Of a DNA stretch of 64,000 bases, positions 1 to 10,670 are shown piece after piece. The stretch spans positions 248,001-312,000 of the forward strand of contig CP103908.1 of assembly GCA_024970065.1 (NCBI GenBank), written 5' to 3'. The position numbers were made by a program, and so were the translations under genes. Source of the stretch: Pediococcus acidilactici (lineage in GTDB: Bacteria > Bacillota > Bacilli > Lactobacillales > Lactobacillaceae). The notes under the pieces are model-generated. The model did no database searches. It saw only the letters and a list, made by a program, of their open reading frames with translations, and was not told the DNA's origin. Numbering within the stretch: the first letter of the stretch is position 1; the number at the start of each line of letters is the position of its first letter.

Positions 1-304
1 GATCAGCAATCATCCGGTCGAACGTAACTACTCGGGAAGTTAGCTTTTGGTGGTTAAAGCCTTCGGAAACTCCCATGGTGAGGTTGACGATTCGATCGGT
101 GTCCGCGCCAATATTATTAATGTAGTAGCCACTGCCTTGAACCCGGCGCACAAGTCCCTTTTGGCTGATGATATCAATGGCTTTGCGAATTGTGTTCCGA
201 CTAACGTTATATTTTTGCATTAGTTCGTATTCGGTAGGCAATTTTACCTTAAACTGCTGGTGATTAATTTTATAAATTAAATCATTAGCGATAAATGTAT
301 ACAA
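1..304 (-). CDS. GntR-family transcriptional regulator (partial, 3' end beyond window)
   Basis: The first 101 codons are visible; the gene runs off the left edge. The N-terminus is a winged helix-turn-helix of GntR type: LPTEYELMQKYNVSRNTIRKA followed by the wing region LVRRVQGSGYYI. The start of an effector-binding (UTRA-like) domain follows. The start is a TTG at 304: an in-frame TAA lies directly upstream and AAGGTG sits about 7 nt before it. It is divergent from the EIIB gene at 460, so local control of the beta-glucoside genes is the obvious inference. The family identification is firm; the effector is unknown, presumably a phosphorylated sugar. Confidence 0.85.
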   Translation of the reverse strand, partial: MYTFIANDLIYKINHQQFKVKLPTEYELMQKYNVSRNTIRKAIDIISQKGLVRRVQGSGYYINNIGADTDRIVNLTMGVSEGFNHQKLTSRVVTFDRMIAD

Positions 305-343
305 TTAGTGACACCTTCTTTATCTGGTTTTAATAACCGGGTG

Positions 344-377
344 ACAAATTTAAATGTTTGGCACTTGTAAAATTTGT
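344..377. promoter_or_regulatory. Inverted repeat, candidate GntR operator
   Basis: ACAAATTTAAA (344-354) and GTAAAATTTGT (367-377) form an imperfect inverted repeat (9 of 11 positions) in the divergent region between the GntR gene and the PTS genes. The position suits an operator; that is inference only. Confidence 0.35.
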
Positions 378-403
378 ACCTACGTTTTATAATTCAATTG
401 TAA

Positions 404-417
404 CGTAAGCGGTTTCA
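404..417 (+). promoter_or_regulatory. cre site (CcpA) upstream of EIIB
   Basis: CGTAAGCGGTTTCA matches the catabolite-responsive element consensus TGWAANCGNTNWCA except at the first base. It lies about 45 nt before the EIIB start, as expected for catabolite repression of a beta-glucoside operon. Confidence 0.6.
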
Positions 418-459
418 TAGTCAACCGCCTAAATTAAATTTATTACAGGAGTGATTCAC

Positions 460-771
460 ATGGCTGAAAAAACAATTATGTTAGTATGTGCGGCAGGAAT
501 GTCGACTAGTTTACTAGTTTCCAAGATGCAAAAAGCTGCGGAAGCTGAAGGCGTTGACGCGGAAATCTTTGCAACGGCTGCATCCGATGCAGATAACAAA
601 TTATCCGAAAAATCACCAGACATTTTAATGCTTGGACCGCAAGTTCGTTATCTAGAAGACAACTTCAAAAAGAAATTAGATATTCCAGTAGAAGTTATTG
701 ATATGCAAGACTACGGCATGATGAACGGCGAAAAGGTACTCAAAGAAGCTTTGTCAGCAATGGGTAACTAA
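460..771 (+). CDS. PTS lactose/cellobiose-family EIIB component
   Basis: A 103-residue cytoplasmic phosphocarrier of the lactose/cellobiose PTS family. The phosphorylated cysteine is Cys10 in MLVCAAGMSTSLL, and the remainder has the usual small EIIB alpha/beta pattern. The start is the ATG at 460: a GTG three codons earlier overlaps the AGGAG ribosome site (447-451). It would pass phosphate from the downstream EIIA to a sugar bound by EIIC, but no EIIC gene is present in the window, so the membrane component must be encoded elsewhere. The family is certain; the sugar (cellobiose or another beta-glucoside) is inferred from the adjacent GH1 enzyme. Confidence 0.93.
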   Translation: MAEKTIMLVCAAGMSTSLLVSKMQKAAEAEGVDAEIFATAASDADNKLSEKSPDILMLGPQVRYLEDNFKKKLDIPVEVIDMQDYGMMNGEKVLKEALSAMGN

Positions 772-790
772 GTAACGTTGTGAATTTTTT

Positions 791-823
791 AAAAGCGCTT
801 TCACTTAACTGGGGCGCTTTTTT
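791..823 (+). terminator. Hairpin with T-run between EIIB and EIIA genes
   Basis: AAAAGCGC (791-798) pairs with GCGCTTTT (814-821), followed by more T. It sits inside what should be one operon, so it may attenuate transcription or protect the EIIB transcript. Confidence 0.6.
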
Positions 824-844
824 GTATCGAAAGGGGTAAATTGA

Positions 845-1168
845 ATGGCTGAACAAGAACAAGATATGCAAGCAATCATGGGACTAATTATTAACGGAGG
901 AAACGCAAAAAGTTCCGCTTTTGAGGCAATTAACGCGGCTAAGGAAGGCGACTTTAAGCGTGCTGACGAAAAGTTGAAGGAAGCTGACGGCTTTTTGACT
1001 GATGCACATAACGCCCAAACTGGGATGCTGACTGAAGAAGCTAACGGGAACCACGCTAAAGTAACTTTACTAACGGTTCATTCCCAAGACCATATTATGA
1101 ACGCAATCACTTTCCGAGATTTAGCTGGAGAAATTGTGGACTTGTATAAGAAATTAGCTGAAAAGTAA
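845..1168 (+). CDS. PTS lactose/cellobiose-family EIIA component
   Basis: A 107-residue cytoplasmic phosphotransferase, all-helical, of the lactose/cellobiose EIIA family. The phosphorylated histidine is His79 in TVHSQDHIMNAI, with Asp82 as the expected metal ligand of the trimer. The ATG is preceded by AAAGGGG. It accepts phosphate from HPr and donates to EIIB. It follows EIIB after a hairpin and is followed within 12 nt by the phospho-beta-glucosidase, indicating one transcription unit. Confidence 0.93.
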   Translation: MAEQEQDMQAIMGLIINGGNAKSSAFEAINAAKEGDFKRADEKLKEADGFLTDAHNAQTGMLTEEANGNHAKVTLLTVHSQDHIMNAITFRDLAGEIVDLYKKLAEK

Positions 1169-2635
<1,467 letters not shown>

Positions 2636-2706
2636 TGGTGGTTGAGATTTTAAGATAATGACCGCCGTCATCTCAAAGGTTAGCGTCGATCAGGGAGGTG
2701 ATCAAG

Positions 2707-3465
2707 GTGTTTAGTTACGAGCGAATTCAGACCCTCAATCAATTAGAAATGTTTGTTTATAAGTACATTGCTGGCCATCTTGAAGAATGCAAGACAATGA
2801 CGATTCGAGATTTATCAGCTAAGAGTCACGTTTCGTCCACCACGGTTTTGCGTTTTTTGAAGAAAATGGGCTACGAAGGTTTTTCAGATTTTAAGTATGC
2901 CTTACGCCATCATGACGTACCCGCTAATTCGGGGCAGGCGGCACCAGAGTGGGGACCGGTCGCCCAATTTCTAAAGCAGGCTAATTTACCAGAATACCGC
3001 CAGAAAATTGCTACGATAGCCCAGCTCTTTTTGAAGGCGCACACCCGTCTTTTTTTAGGCATGGGTTCTAGTAGCAGCTTAGCGCAATATGGTGCCCGGG
3101 TGTTGTCTAACTACGGCTTATTTTCCTTAGCCATCATGGACCCGTATCAGCCTCAACCGATCAAAGGGCGTGATTATACCAAAACCTTGATTACCTTTCT
3201 ATCCGTTTCGGGAGAGTCCGATGCGGTTTTGCGACAAGCTAATTATTACCAACAAAATGGCGCGACCACCGTTGCGGTGACTGCTAACCACCTTTCAACT
3301 CTTGCCCAAGTGTGTGACCATTGTCTGGCGTACGATATTCCAGAGCAAAAAGTGGGGACGTTGAATTTTACCTCTCAAGTACCGGTGGTCTACGTGTTGG
3401 AACAAATCGGTCAACACTGTGGTGAGTTGATGAGGAAAAATGCTAAAGTGAGCCACCAAGGCTAA
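2707..3465 (+). CDS. RpiR/MurR-family regulator (HTH plus SIS domain)
   Basis: A cytoplasmic transcription factor of about 252 residues. Residues 1-75 form the RpiR helix-turn-helix (TIRDLSAKSHVSSTTVLRFL). The second half is a SIS sugar-phosphate isomerase fold (LGMGSSSSLAQYGARVL and ITFLSVSGESDAVL), which binds phosphosugars in this family. I chose the GTG at 2707 because the GTG at 2698 lies inside the ribosome site GGGAGGTG. It follows the phospho-beta-glucosidase and precedes a strong terminator, so it is probably the last gene of the PTS unit and a second regulator besides the divergent GntR protein. Confidence 0.88.
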   Translation: MFSYERIQTLNQLEMFVYKYIAGHLEECKTMTIRDLSAKSHVSSTTVLRFLKKMGYEGFSDFKYALRHHDVPANSGQAAPEWGPVAQFLKQANLPEYRQKIATIAQLFLKAHTRLFLGMGSSSSLAQYGARVLSNYGLFSLAIMDPYQPQPIKGRDYTKTLITFLSVSGESDAVLRQANYYQQNGATTVAVTANHLSTLAQVCDHCLAYDIPEQKVGTLNFTSQVPVVYVLEQIGQHCGELMRKNAKVSHQG

Positions 3466-3503
3466 AAGATAAACACTACCGTAAAAGTAAATAATACTTA
3501 ATT

Positions 3504-3555
3504 AAAAAAGTTGGAATTAAAAATTTTTTCGAGAATTTTAATTCCAACTTTTTTG
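3504..3555 (+). terminator. Rho-independent terminator after rpiR-type gene
   Basis: A 19-bp perfect stem (arms 3504-3522 and 3537-3554, core GTTGGAATTAAAA) ends in TTTTTT. It closes the PTS unit. Confidence 0.9.
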
Positions 3556-3661
3556 TGCACTTAGGGAGTAATATGCCAATTTATCCGCGTTAAATTAACA
3601 GTGTTAACTAAGTCAACAGATAGCCGAATAAAAGCGGGCAGTTCCGGCACTTGTGTAGTAG

Positions 3662-3689
3662 TTGACAAACGGTTGAAAACGGTTACTAT
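3662..3689 (+). promoter_or_regulatory. Promoter with overlapping cre site for NADH oxidase
   Basis: TTGACA (3662-3667) and TACTAT (3684-3689) are separated by 16 bp. TGAAAACGGTTACT (3674-3687) matches the cre consensus except for the last base and covers the spacer and -10 box, so CcpA binding should block transcription. The AGGAGG ribosome site follows at about 3706. Confidence 0.65.
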
Positions 3690-3721
3690 TTAGTTATAAA
3701 CAACTAGGAGGTTGGTTACTT

Positions 3722-5065
3722 ATGAAAATTGCTATAGTTGGTTGTACACATGCTGGAACCTTTGCAGCACAACAAATCTTAACAGAACATCCCGATTACG
3801 ACGTGACGGTTTACGAACGTAATGATAATTTGTCATTCTTATCGTGTGGGATTGCACTTTGGGTAGGAAACCACGTTTCAGATCCAAAGAAAATGTTCTA
3901 TTCATCGCCAGAAGCGTTGACTGAACTTGGTGCAACCATGAAGATGAAGCATGACGTTTTAGATATCGACCCCGACACTAAGACATTAAAAGTTAAAAAT
4001 CTCGCAACAAACGAAGAGTTTACCGATACATACGATAAGCTGGTTATGACGACTGGTTCATCGCCTGTAATTCCACCAATTGACGGAATTGATAACGAAC
4101 GAATTAAGCTCTGCAAGAACTGGAGCGACGCGGCAGAATTGAAACGGATCGACGATGACGTTAAGTCCGTGGTAGTAATCGGCGCAGGCTACATTGGTGC
4201 TGAATTAGCTGAACAATACGCAATTACTGGCCGTGAAGTTACCTTAATTGATGGCTTGCCAAACGTATTGGCAAAGAACTTTGACCCCGAAATTTCTGAC
4301 CGGGTTGCCAAAGACTACACCGACCACGGTGTTAAATTAGCAATGAACGAAATGGTTCAAGGCTTTAGCGGAACCGATCAAATTACCGTTAAGACTGATA
4401 AGGGCAGCTATACAGCTGACTATGCAATTCTTTGCGTTGGTTTCCGGCCACATACTAGTTTGCTAAAGAATAAGGTGGACATGCTCAAAAACGGTGCAAT
4501 CATTACCGATGAATACATGCAAACTTCAAATCCGGACATTTTTGCCGCAGGGGATGCTTCGGTAGTGCACTACAATCCTACTGGCAAAGATGACTACATT
4601 CCGTTGGCAACTAACGCGGTTCGTCAAGGAATCCTGATTGGGCATAACATTGAAAAACCAACCGTAAAATACTTGGGTACCCAAGCAAGTTCAGCGGTTG
4701 CGCTCTTCGGGAAGACTTTGGCAAGTACTGGTTTAACCGAAGGCGGAGCTCAAGCACGGGGCGTTGAAGTTGACTCGGTTACGCTTGAACAAGATTATCG
4801 TCCAGAATTCATGCTCACCACTACGCCAATCCTAATGCGTTTAGTTTGGGATCCAAAGACCCGGGAAGTGCTTGGGGGTGCATTCTACAGTGACTATGAC
4901 TGTGCTCAATCTGCAAACACCGTTTCGTTGGCAATTCAAAACAAAATGACCATTGACGATTTATCAATGGTAGACATGTTCTTCCAACCAAATTACGACC
5001 AACCGCTTAACTACATCAATGCGTTAGCGATGGCGGCCGTTGCAAAGGCAGACTCTAAGAAATAG
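3722..5065 (+). CDS. nox: NADH oxidase (FAD-dependent, probably H2O-forming)
   Basis: A 447-residue pyridine-nucleotide-disulfide oxidoreductase. The N-terminus MKIAIVGCTHAGTFAAQQI is a Rossmann FAD site. Cys42 in FLSCGIALWVGN is the redox-active cysteine of NADH oxidase/peroxidase enzymes. VVVIGAGYIGAELAE is the NADH site, and FAAGDASVV is the second FAD motif. It regenerates NAD+ in the cytoplasm by reducing O2, or peroxide/CoA disulfide in relatives. The long match to the Lactobacillus Nox type favours water formation. It is probably co-transcribed with the acetoin reductase downstream (33-nt gap), both serving redox balance. Confidence 0.88.
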   Translation: MKIAIVGCTHAGTFAAQQILTEHPDYDVTVYERNDNLSFLSCGIALWVGNHVSDPKKMFYSSPEALTELGATMKMKHDVLDIDPDTKTLKVKNLATNEEFTDTYDKLVMTTGSSPVIPPIDGIDNERIKLCKNWSDAAELKRIDDDVKSVVVIGAGYIGAELAEQYAITGREVTLIDGLPNVLAKNFDPEISDRVAKDYTDHGVKLAMNEMVQGFSGTDQITVKTDKGSYTADYAILCVGFRPHTSLLKNKVDMLKNGAIITDEYMQTSNPDIFAAGDASVVHYNPTGKDDYIPLATNAVRQGILIGHNIEKPTVKYLGTQASSAVALFGKTLASTGLTEGGAQARGVEVDSVTLEQDYRPEFMLTTTPILMRLVWDPKTREVLGGAFYSDYDCAQSANTVSLAIQNKMTIDDLSMVDMFFQPNYDQPLNYINALAMAAVAKADSKK

Positions 5066-5875
<810 letters not shown>

Positions 5876-5898
5876 ATCAGTTTTAATTTGTTTATTCT

Positions 5899-5936
5899 AG
5901 TTCAGAACGAGAATCACATCGTTCTGAACTTTTTTG
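5899..5936 (+). terminator. Rho-independent terminator after acetoin reductase
   Basis: A perfect 12-bp stem AGTTCAGAACGA / TCGTTCTGAACT (5899-5910, 5919-5930) is followed by TTTTT. Confidence 0.92.
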
Positions 5937-6016
5937 TTGTGAGGGAGAATATAAGGGCGTGGTGAGGGATGAAATTTTAGCGATTGTTATTTAATTAATG
6001 GCTGGCTTACGAGATA

Positions 6017-6215
6017 GTCAAAATGCGTTCCAAAGCCCAAACCTCTCCGGTTGAGCAGAAGTTTAATATGCAATGCAGACTAAACGTGCTCCAGCTTCCA
6101 ATCTTTTCCGGTTAGTAAAATTATGCAACCAATCGCCAAGTTTGCGATTAATTGCATAATTAAACTAATCCTCAAAGATTACTCGGAGACTTCCGCACTC
6201 TCTCAATTGAGCACC
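6017..6215. repeat. Long-hairpin repeat element, copy 1
   Basis: A partial unit (6017-6060, ending TCTCCGGTTGAG) precedes a full unit at 6086-6198. The inner stem is AATTATGCAA (6119-6128) with TTGCATAATT (6152-6161), capped by AATCGC/GCGATT. It shares the left motif TTTTCCGGTTA and the right motif TAATCCTCAAAG with copies at 49.2 and 62.6 kb. The stem sequence differs from those copies but still pairs. A T-run follows at 6223. Confidence 0.75.
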
Positions 6216-6680
6216 ATCCTCGCCTTTTTTTGCTTTGTTTTGTACAATTACTTTAATAAAAATGATAAATTGCTAACATTTAGAACGTTAAATCTCCACT
6301 GAAAGCGGTTTTATTAATCGGTAAAATAGACTCATGGAGTGAAACTATTTTTATTGTTTTGACTAAGCATCGTCGCCCGGGCTCGGATTAATCGTCACGC
6401 CAATTATTCGATACGTTTAGTTTGGAACAATGAGAAATTTGCTCAGTGTCCTGATTGAGGGGTTACCGAAAGCATTTATCGTATTTAACTAGTTAGATAT
6501 TTTCTATGCGTATTTAAGAGTACGAGTTAAAACGTTGCTACTAGTGAGATCGATTCGGATTGCTTCATCAATCGTGATTAATGATCGCCGCTAAACAACT
6601 AGATTTTAAGCAAACAGTCAAATTATCGAAGTGGGCTGAATATTTCGCTCACGGACACAAACTTTTTAGAGGTGATCAAC
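6216..6680 (+). other. Long intergenic region before the permease, no gene recognised
   Basis: About 460 bp without a convincing open frame. A weak cre-like match (TGAAAGCGGTTTTA, near 6300) is present. No clear promoter, riboswitch or repeat was found. It may be an untranslated leader of the permease gene or decayed sequence. Confidence 0.4.
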
Positions 6681-8093
6681 TTGTCAGAAAAAAAGCCGCC
6701 CAAAAAAATTGGTTTATTACCATTATGTGCGTTAGTGATTAGTTCATCGATCGGAGGTGGGGTATTTGGTCTACCGTCCGATTTAGCACGTGCAGCGGCA
6801 CCGGGACCGGTAATGATCGCATGGTTAATTGTCGGTTTTGGAATTTTAATGTTAGCTTTGTCATTAAACAACTTACTGCTTAAGGAGCCGAAGCTAGAAG
6901 GAATGTTTGCGTACGCGCAAAAAGGATTCGGACCGTTTGCAGGGTTTATTAGTGGCTGGGGGTACTGGTTGTCCGCCTGGCTTGGCAACGTGGCGTTTGC
7001 AACCATGATGATGAGTGCTTTGGGGTATTTCTTCCCCGTTTTTAAATCAGGACAAAATTTACCTTCGATTTTGTTAGCGAGCGTCTTACTGTGGTGCTTG
7101 ACCTACTTTGTTAGTCAGGGAATTGAAGGCGCAGCGATTATTAACATGGTGGTGACCATTGGTAAATTAGTCCCGTTATTTGTTTTTATCGTAACCGCAA
7201 TTATTTTATTTGATGGGCAGCTTTTTACCCAAGCCTTTTGGGATAATATGGGAAGCCATTTTGCGGTCAGCGACGTTATGCAGCAGATTAAAAACTGCAC
7301 GATGGTGATGATGTGGGTCTTTGTTGGGATCGAAGGGGCTTCCACCCTCTCCGCACGGGCGCAGAAGAAGTCAACTGCCGGAAAGGCAACCATGTTTGGC
7401 TTAATCAGCTTATTAGCAATTTACATGCTAATTTCGATTTTGCCGTATGGCTACCTAACCCGGACACAGCTGGCGGACCTTCACCAACCAGCATTGCTTT
7501 ATGTTTTTGCACAAATGGTGGGACCTTGGGGCGGTTACCTGATTGGCATCGGCCTGATTGTTTCCATCTTGGGTGCGTGGTTGTCGTGGACAATGCTCCC
7601 AGCAGAAACCATTTTGCTAATGGCCAAGCAAAAGCTATTGCCAAAATACTTTGGCAAGGTCAACCGGCATAATGCACCAACGTTTGCGTTAGTAATGACC
7701 GCGTTTTTAGTACAGGGCTTTCTATTTACCTTGTTATTCACCTCGCGGGCGTATAACTTTGCTTATTCGCTTTGTACGGCGTCAATTATCGTCTGTTACG
7801 TCCTTGTAGCTGCATACCAGATCAAGTATTCTTACCAGCACTTGAACGTGAAGGGGAACCGGACGCAACTAATGATTGGAATTTTTGCGTTAATGTTTGA
7901 AGTTGTAGGAATTGAATACTTATTACTCTGTTTAATTGCCTACTTACCAGGAATTTACTTCTATGGAAAGGCTCGTCAGGAAAATGGTTGTGCAGTCCGT
8001 TTATCACACAAAGAGAAGTTGGTGACTGGATTGCTTACCGTGGGCGCGCTATTAAGTGTGGGTCTAATGTTTACGGGCGGAATCTCGCTTTAG
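6681..8093 (+). CDS. APC-family amino-acid permease (basic amino acid/antiporter type)
   Basis: An integral membrane transporter of 470 residues with about 12 hydrophobic segments. The N-terminal APC motif is ISSSIGGGVFGLPSDLA and GYWLSAWLGNVAFA follows, as in arginine/ornithine and related antiporters. I start at TTG 6681, which has AGAGGTG 6 nt upstream; the GTG at 6672 lies inside that ribosome site. The downstream Crp/Fnr regulator resembles ArcR-like proteins, and a second transporter of the YfcC family follows, so arginine/ornithine exchange is plausible. The substrate is inference; APC membership is firm. Confidence 0.85.
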   Translation: MSEKKPPKKIGLLPLCALVISSSIGGGVFGLPSDLARAAAPGPVMIAWLIVGFGILMLALSLNNLLLKEPKLEGMFAYAQKGFGPFAGFISGWGYWLSAWLGNVAFATMMMSALGYFFPVFKSGQNLPSILLASVLLWCLTYFVSQGIEGAAIINMVVTIGKLVPLFVFIVTAIILFDGQLFTQAFWDNMGSHFAVSDVMQQIKNCTMVMMWVFVGIEGASTLSARAQKKSTAGKATMFGLISLLAIYMLISILPYGYLTRTQLADLHQPALLYVFAQMVGPWGGYLIGIGLIVSILGAWLSWTMLPAETILLMAKQKLLPKYFGKVNRHNAPTFALVMTAFLVQGFLFTLLFTSRAYNFAYSLCTASIIVCYVLVAAYQIKYSYQHLNVKGNRTQLMIGIFALMFEVVGIEYLLLCLIAYLPGIYFYGKARQENGCAVRLSHKEKLVTGLLTVGALLSVGLMFTGGISL

Positions 8094-8161
8094 GAATGTG
8101 TTATATTAGAACTTTGGTTACTTGATTTAAGAGCTAAGAATCATCAGCTAGGAGTAATGAT

Positions 8162-8872
8162 ATGACAAACGAGCAGGATTCCATTCAAAATAATCCCCAA
8201 AAATATTTGAAAACTAAACCGGAATTTAGTGATTTTACCGATGCAGAGTTGCAACAGCTCATTAACCAGATGCACGTAAAGCAATTTCCCAAGGGACAGG
8301 TTTTATTTGACCAAAGCGATGATCGGGAAAACCTGTACTTTGTGCTTAAGGGCTTAGTGCGGGCGGAGCGAACCGATGCAAACGATAAATTCACTTTTTA
8401 TACATACATTAAGGCCGACCTTGCCTTTCCTTATCGCGGTATGTTTACTGAACGTTATTATCCGTACACGGCGCAAGCAATGACTGACATTGAGATTGTT
8501 TATTTTCCCATGTCAATTTTTGAATCGTTATTACGGCAGAATAACGCGGCGTTGGTCAAGGTGGTTAAAGAAATGAGTTCAATCATTAGCGAATCAGAAG
8601 ATCAGATCCAGCAATTAGTCACTCCCAGCGCACGGCAACGTATTGTCCAAGCTTTAAAAACGTTTGAGGCTGATTTAGGACAGTTGCAATCCGACGGAAG
8701 CTCACGGATCCCGTATCCAATTCGTATCAAGGAATTGGCGGTAATGAGTGGGACTAGCCGGGAGACTGCTGGACAAATCGTCAAATATTTGGTGGAACAA
8801 AACTTAATTGATTACGAACATAAGCGGTTTGTTTTTAAACCTGAATTTTTCCGGGATGAAAACGACGACTAA
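8162..8872 (+). CDS. Crp/Fnr-family transcriptional regulator
   Basis: A 236-residue cytoplasmic regulator. Residues about 25-140 are a cyclic-nucleotide-binding-like beta roll (FPKGQVLFDQSDDRENLYFVLKG). The C-terminal HTH of Crp type is IKELAVMSGTSRETAGQIVKYL. There is no cysteine in the protein, so it is neither an Fe-S FNR nor a thiol-switch FLP-type sensor. In lactobacilli such proteins (ArcR) regulate arginine deiminase genes. Here it sits between two transporters, which fits that role, but no arc enzymes are in the window. TAGGAG precedes the ATG. Confidence 0.86.
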   Translation: MTNEQDSIQNNPQKYLKTKPEFSDFTDAELQQLINQMHVKQFPKGQVLFDQSDDRENLYFVLKGLVRAERTDANDKFTFYTYIKADLAFPYRGMFTERYYPYTAQAMTDIEIVYFPMSIFESLLRQNNAALVKVVKEMSSIISESEDQIQQLVTPSARQRIVQALKTFEADLGQLQSDGSSRIPYPIRIKELAVMSGTSRETAGQIVKYLVEQNLIDYEHKRFVFKPEFFRDENDD

Positions 8873-8909
8873 CTAACAAAATTGAAGGCACACAATTAAA
8901 TAAAACTAA

Positions 8910-8972
8910 AAAAGATGGTCAACGGGCGTGGGGCTTATTTTTAAAGAGCTTCTGCGAGGTTGACCATCTTTT
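8910..8972 (+). promoter_or_regulatory. Leader hairpin before YfcC gene
   Basis: AAAAGATGGTCAAC (8910-8923) and GTTGACCATCTTTT (8959-8972) form a perfect 14-bp stem around a 35-nt loop. The right arm ends four bases before the GGGAG ribosome site of the next gene. It could be a terminator/attenuator or control access to the start. Confidence 0.6.
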
Positions 8973-8991
8973 GATAAGGGAGTGTGCCATT

Positions 8992-10533
8992 ATGTTAACA
9001 AAGGAAAAACGACGTTTTAAGCTTAAAATGCCGGGAGCGTTTGTAATTTTATTCATTCTAACGATCGTGGCGGTAATCGCTACGTGGGTGGTTCCTTCGG
9101 GAAGTTACGCAAAATTAGCGTATAACCAAGCCAACTCATCTTTACAGGTTAAACAGCCGAACGGGCGAGTTGAAAAGGTCCCGGCTACCCAAAAAGAATT
9201 GGATAAACTGGGCGTTAAGATTAACATTCAGAAATTCACGTCGGGAAGCATTAACCAAGAAATCTCAATTCCTAATACCTACCAACGTTTGAAACAGCAT
9301 CCTGCAGGAGTTGATCAGATTACTTCTAGCATGGTTAACGGAACTATTGAAGCTGTCGACATTATGGTGTTTATCTTTGTGTTAGGCGGCTTGATTGGTG
9401 TGGTAAGGGCAAGTGGGGCCTTTGAATCCGGTTTGCTAGCGTTGACGAAGAAGACGAAGGGGCACGAGTTCCTGTTAATTTTCTTAGTAGCGACGTTAAT
9501 GGTCCTGGGCGGAACGTTATGCGGAATTGAAGAAGAAGCGGTGGCTTTTTATCCAATTCTCGTACCCGTTTTCATTGCGATGGGCTACGATTCGATTGTC
9601 TGCGTGGGAGCCATTTTCTTGGCTAGTTCAATCGGGACGGCTTTTTCAACAATTAACCCGTTTTCCGTAGTAATTGCCTCCAACGCGGCGGGAATTAGCT
9701 TCACGGAAGGCTTGCCATGGCGGGCTTTTGGTTGTGTAGTAGCGGCGTTGTTCGTGATTGGCTATCTCTACTGGTACAGTAAGAAGGTTAAGCAAAATCC
9801 GGCAGCTTCGTACTCTTACGAAGACCGGGATGAATTTAACCAAAAGTGGTCGGTAATAAATAATGATGAACAGCAAGCAGCATTTACCTTACGGAAGAAA
9901 ATCGTGTTAGCACTATTTGTGGCTGGTTTTCCATTAATGGTTTGGGGAGTAATGACCCAAGGCTGGTGGTTCCCTAAAATGGCGGCTTCGTTCTTGGCCT
10001 TTGCTATTTTAATTATGATTTTAACGGCAACTGGAAAAAACGGAATTGGTGAAAAGGGTGTCGTTGACGCGTTTGTCAACGGAGCTTCGAGTTTAGTTGG
10101 GGTATCGTTGATTATCGGGTTAGCTCGGGGAATTAACTTGATTTTAAACCAAGGAATGATTTCCGATACGATTTTGGACTTTTCCTCGTCGTTAGTTGCC
10201 CACATGAGCGGGCCGGTATTTATTATCGTGATGTTACTTATTTACTTCGTACTGGGCTTCATCGTGCCATCATCTTCTGGTTTAGCGGTACTTTCAATGC
10301 CAATTTTGGCGCCGTTAGCAGATACGGTTCAGATTCCACGGTTTGTCGTGGTTACGGCTTACCAATTTGGGCAATACGCAATGTTGTTCCTTGCCCCGAC
10401 CGGATTGGTAATGGCAACCCTCCAAATGCTCGACATGAAATATTCCCACTGGTTCAAGTTTGTTTGGCCGGTAGTGGTTTTCTTGCTCGTCTTTGGTGGT
10501 GGAATTTTAGTTGCCCAAGTCTTGATGTATTAA
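8992..10533 (+). CDS. YfcC-family membrane carrier
   Basis: A 513-residue integral membrane protein of the YfcC/C4-dicarboxylate anaerobic carrier superfamily. The first segment (residues about 12-35) is followed by an extracytoplasmic loop of roughly 80 residues, then about 11 more hydrophobic segments. Family-like stretches are CGIEEEAVAFYPILVP, INPFSVVIASNAAG and VPSSSGLAVLSMP. The start ATG at 8992 has AAGGGAGTG upstream. In lactic acid bacteria, members lie near arginine catabolism genes. The ArcR-like neighbour supports an amino-acid or peptide substrate, which stays inferential. A terminator follows directly. Confidence 0.82.
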   Translation: MLTKEKRRFKLKMPGAFVILFILTIVAVIATWVVPSGSYAKLAYNQANSSLQVKQPNGRVEKVPATQKELDKLGVKINIQKFTSGSINQEISIPNTYQRLKQHPAGVDQITSSMVNGTIEAVDIMVFIFVLGGLIGVVRASGAFESGLLALTKKTKGHEFLLIFLVATLMVLGGTLCGIEEEAVAFYPILVPVFIAMGYDSIVCVGAIFLASSIGTAFSTINPFSVVIASNAAGISFTEGLPWRAFGCVVAALFVIGYLYWYSKKVKQNPAASYSYEDRDEFNQKWSVINNDEQQAAFTLRKKIVLALFVAGFPLMVWGVMTQGWWFPKMAASFLAFAILIMILTATGKNGIGEKGVVDAFVNGASSLVGVSLIIGLARGINLILNQGMISDTILDFSSSLVAHMSGPVFIIVMLLIYFVLGFIVPSSSGLAVLSMPILAPLADTVQIPRFVVVTAYQFGQYAMLFLAPTGLVMATLQMLDMKYSHWFKFVWPVVVFLLVFGGGILVAQVLMY

Positions 10534-10547
10534 AAACGTATCGATAT

Positions 10548-10579
10548 AAAAACAGGAGCTTAATCAGCTCCTGTTTTTT
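10548..10579 (+). terminator. Rho-independent terminator after yfcC-type gene
   Basis: AAAAACAGGAGCT and AGCTCCTGTTTTTT form a 13-bp stem with a 5-nt loop. Confidence 0.95.
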
Positions 10580-10670
10580 AGTGTCTTATAAATACAATGG
10601 CTAGAAGGCCATGTTGCATTTTGGTCGCAAAGGGTATCTTATGGTGGAAATTAGCAAAGGATTTCCAGAG

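Noticed and set aside
7313..7672. Long open frames overlapping the amino-acid permease, including opposite-strand ones
   Set aside because: They lie inside a well-supported membrane transporter, have no ribosome sites and show no recognisable domains; they are shadows of the real frame.
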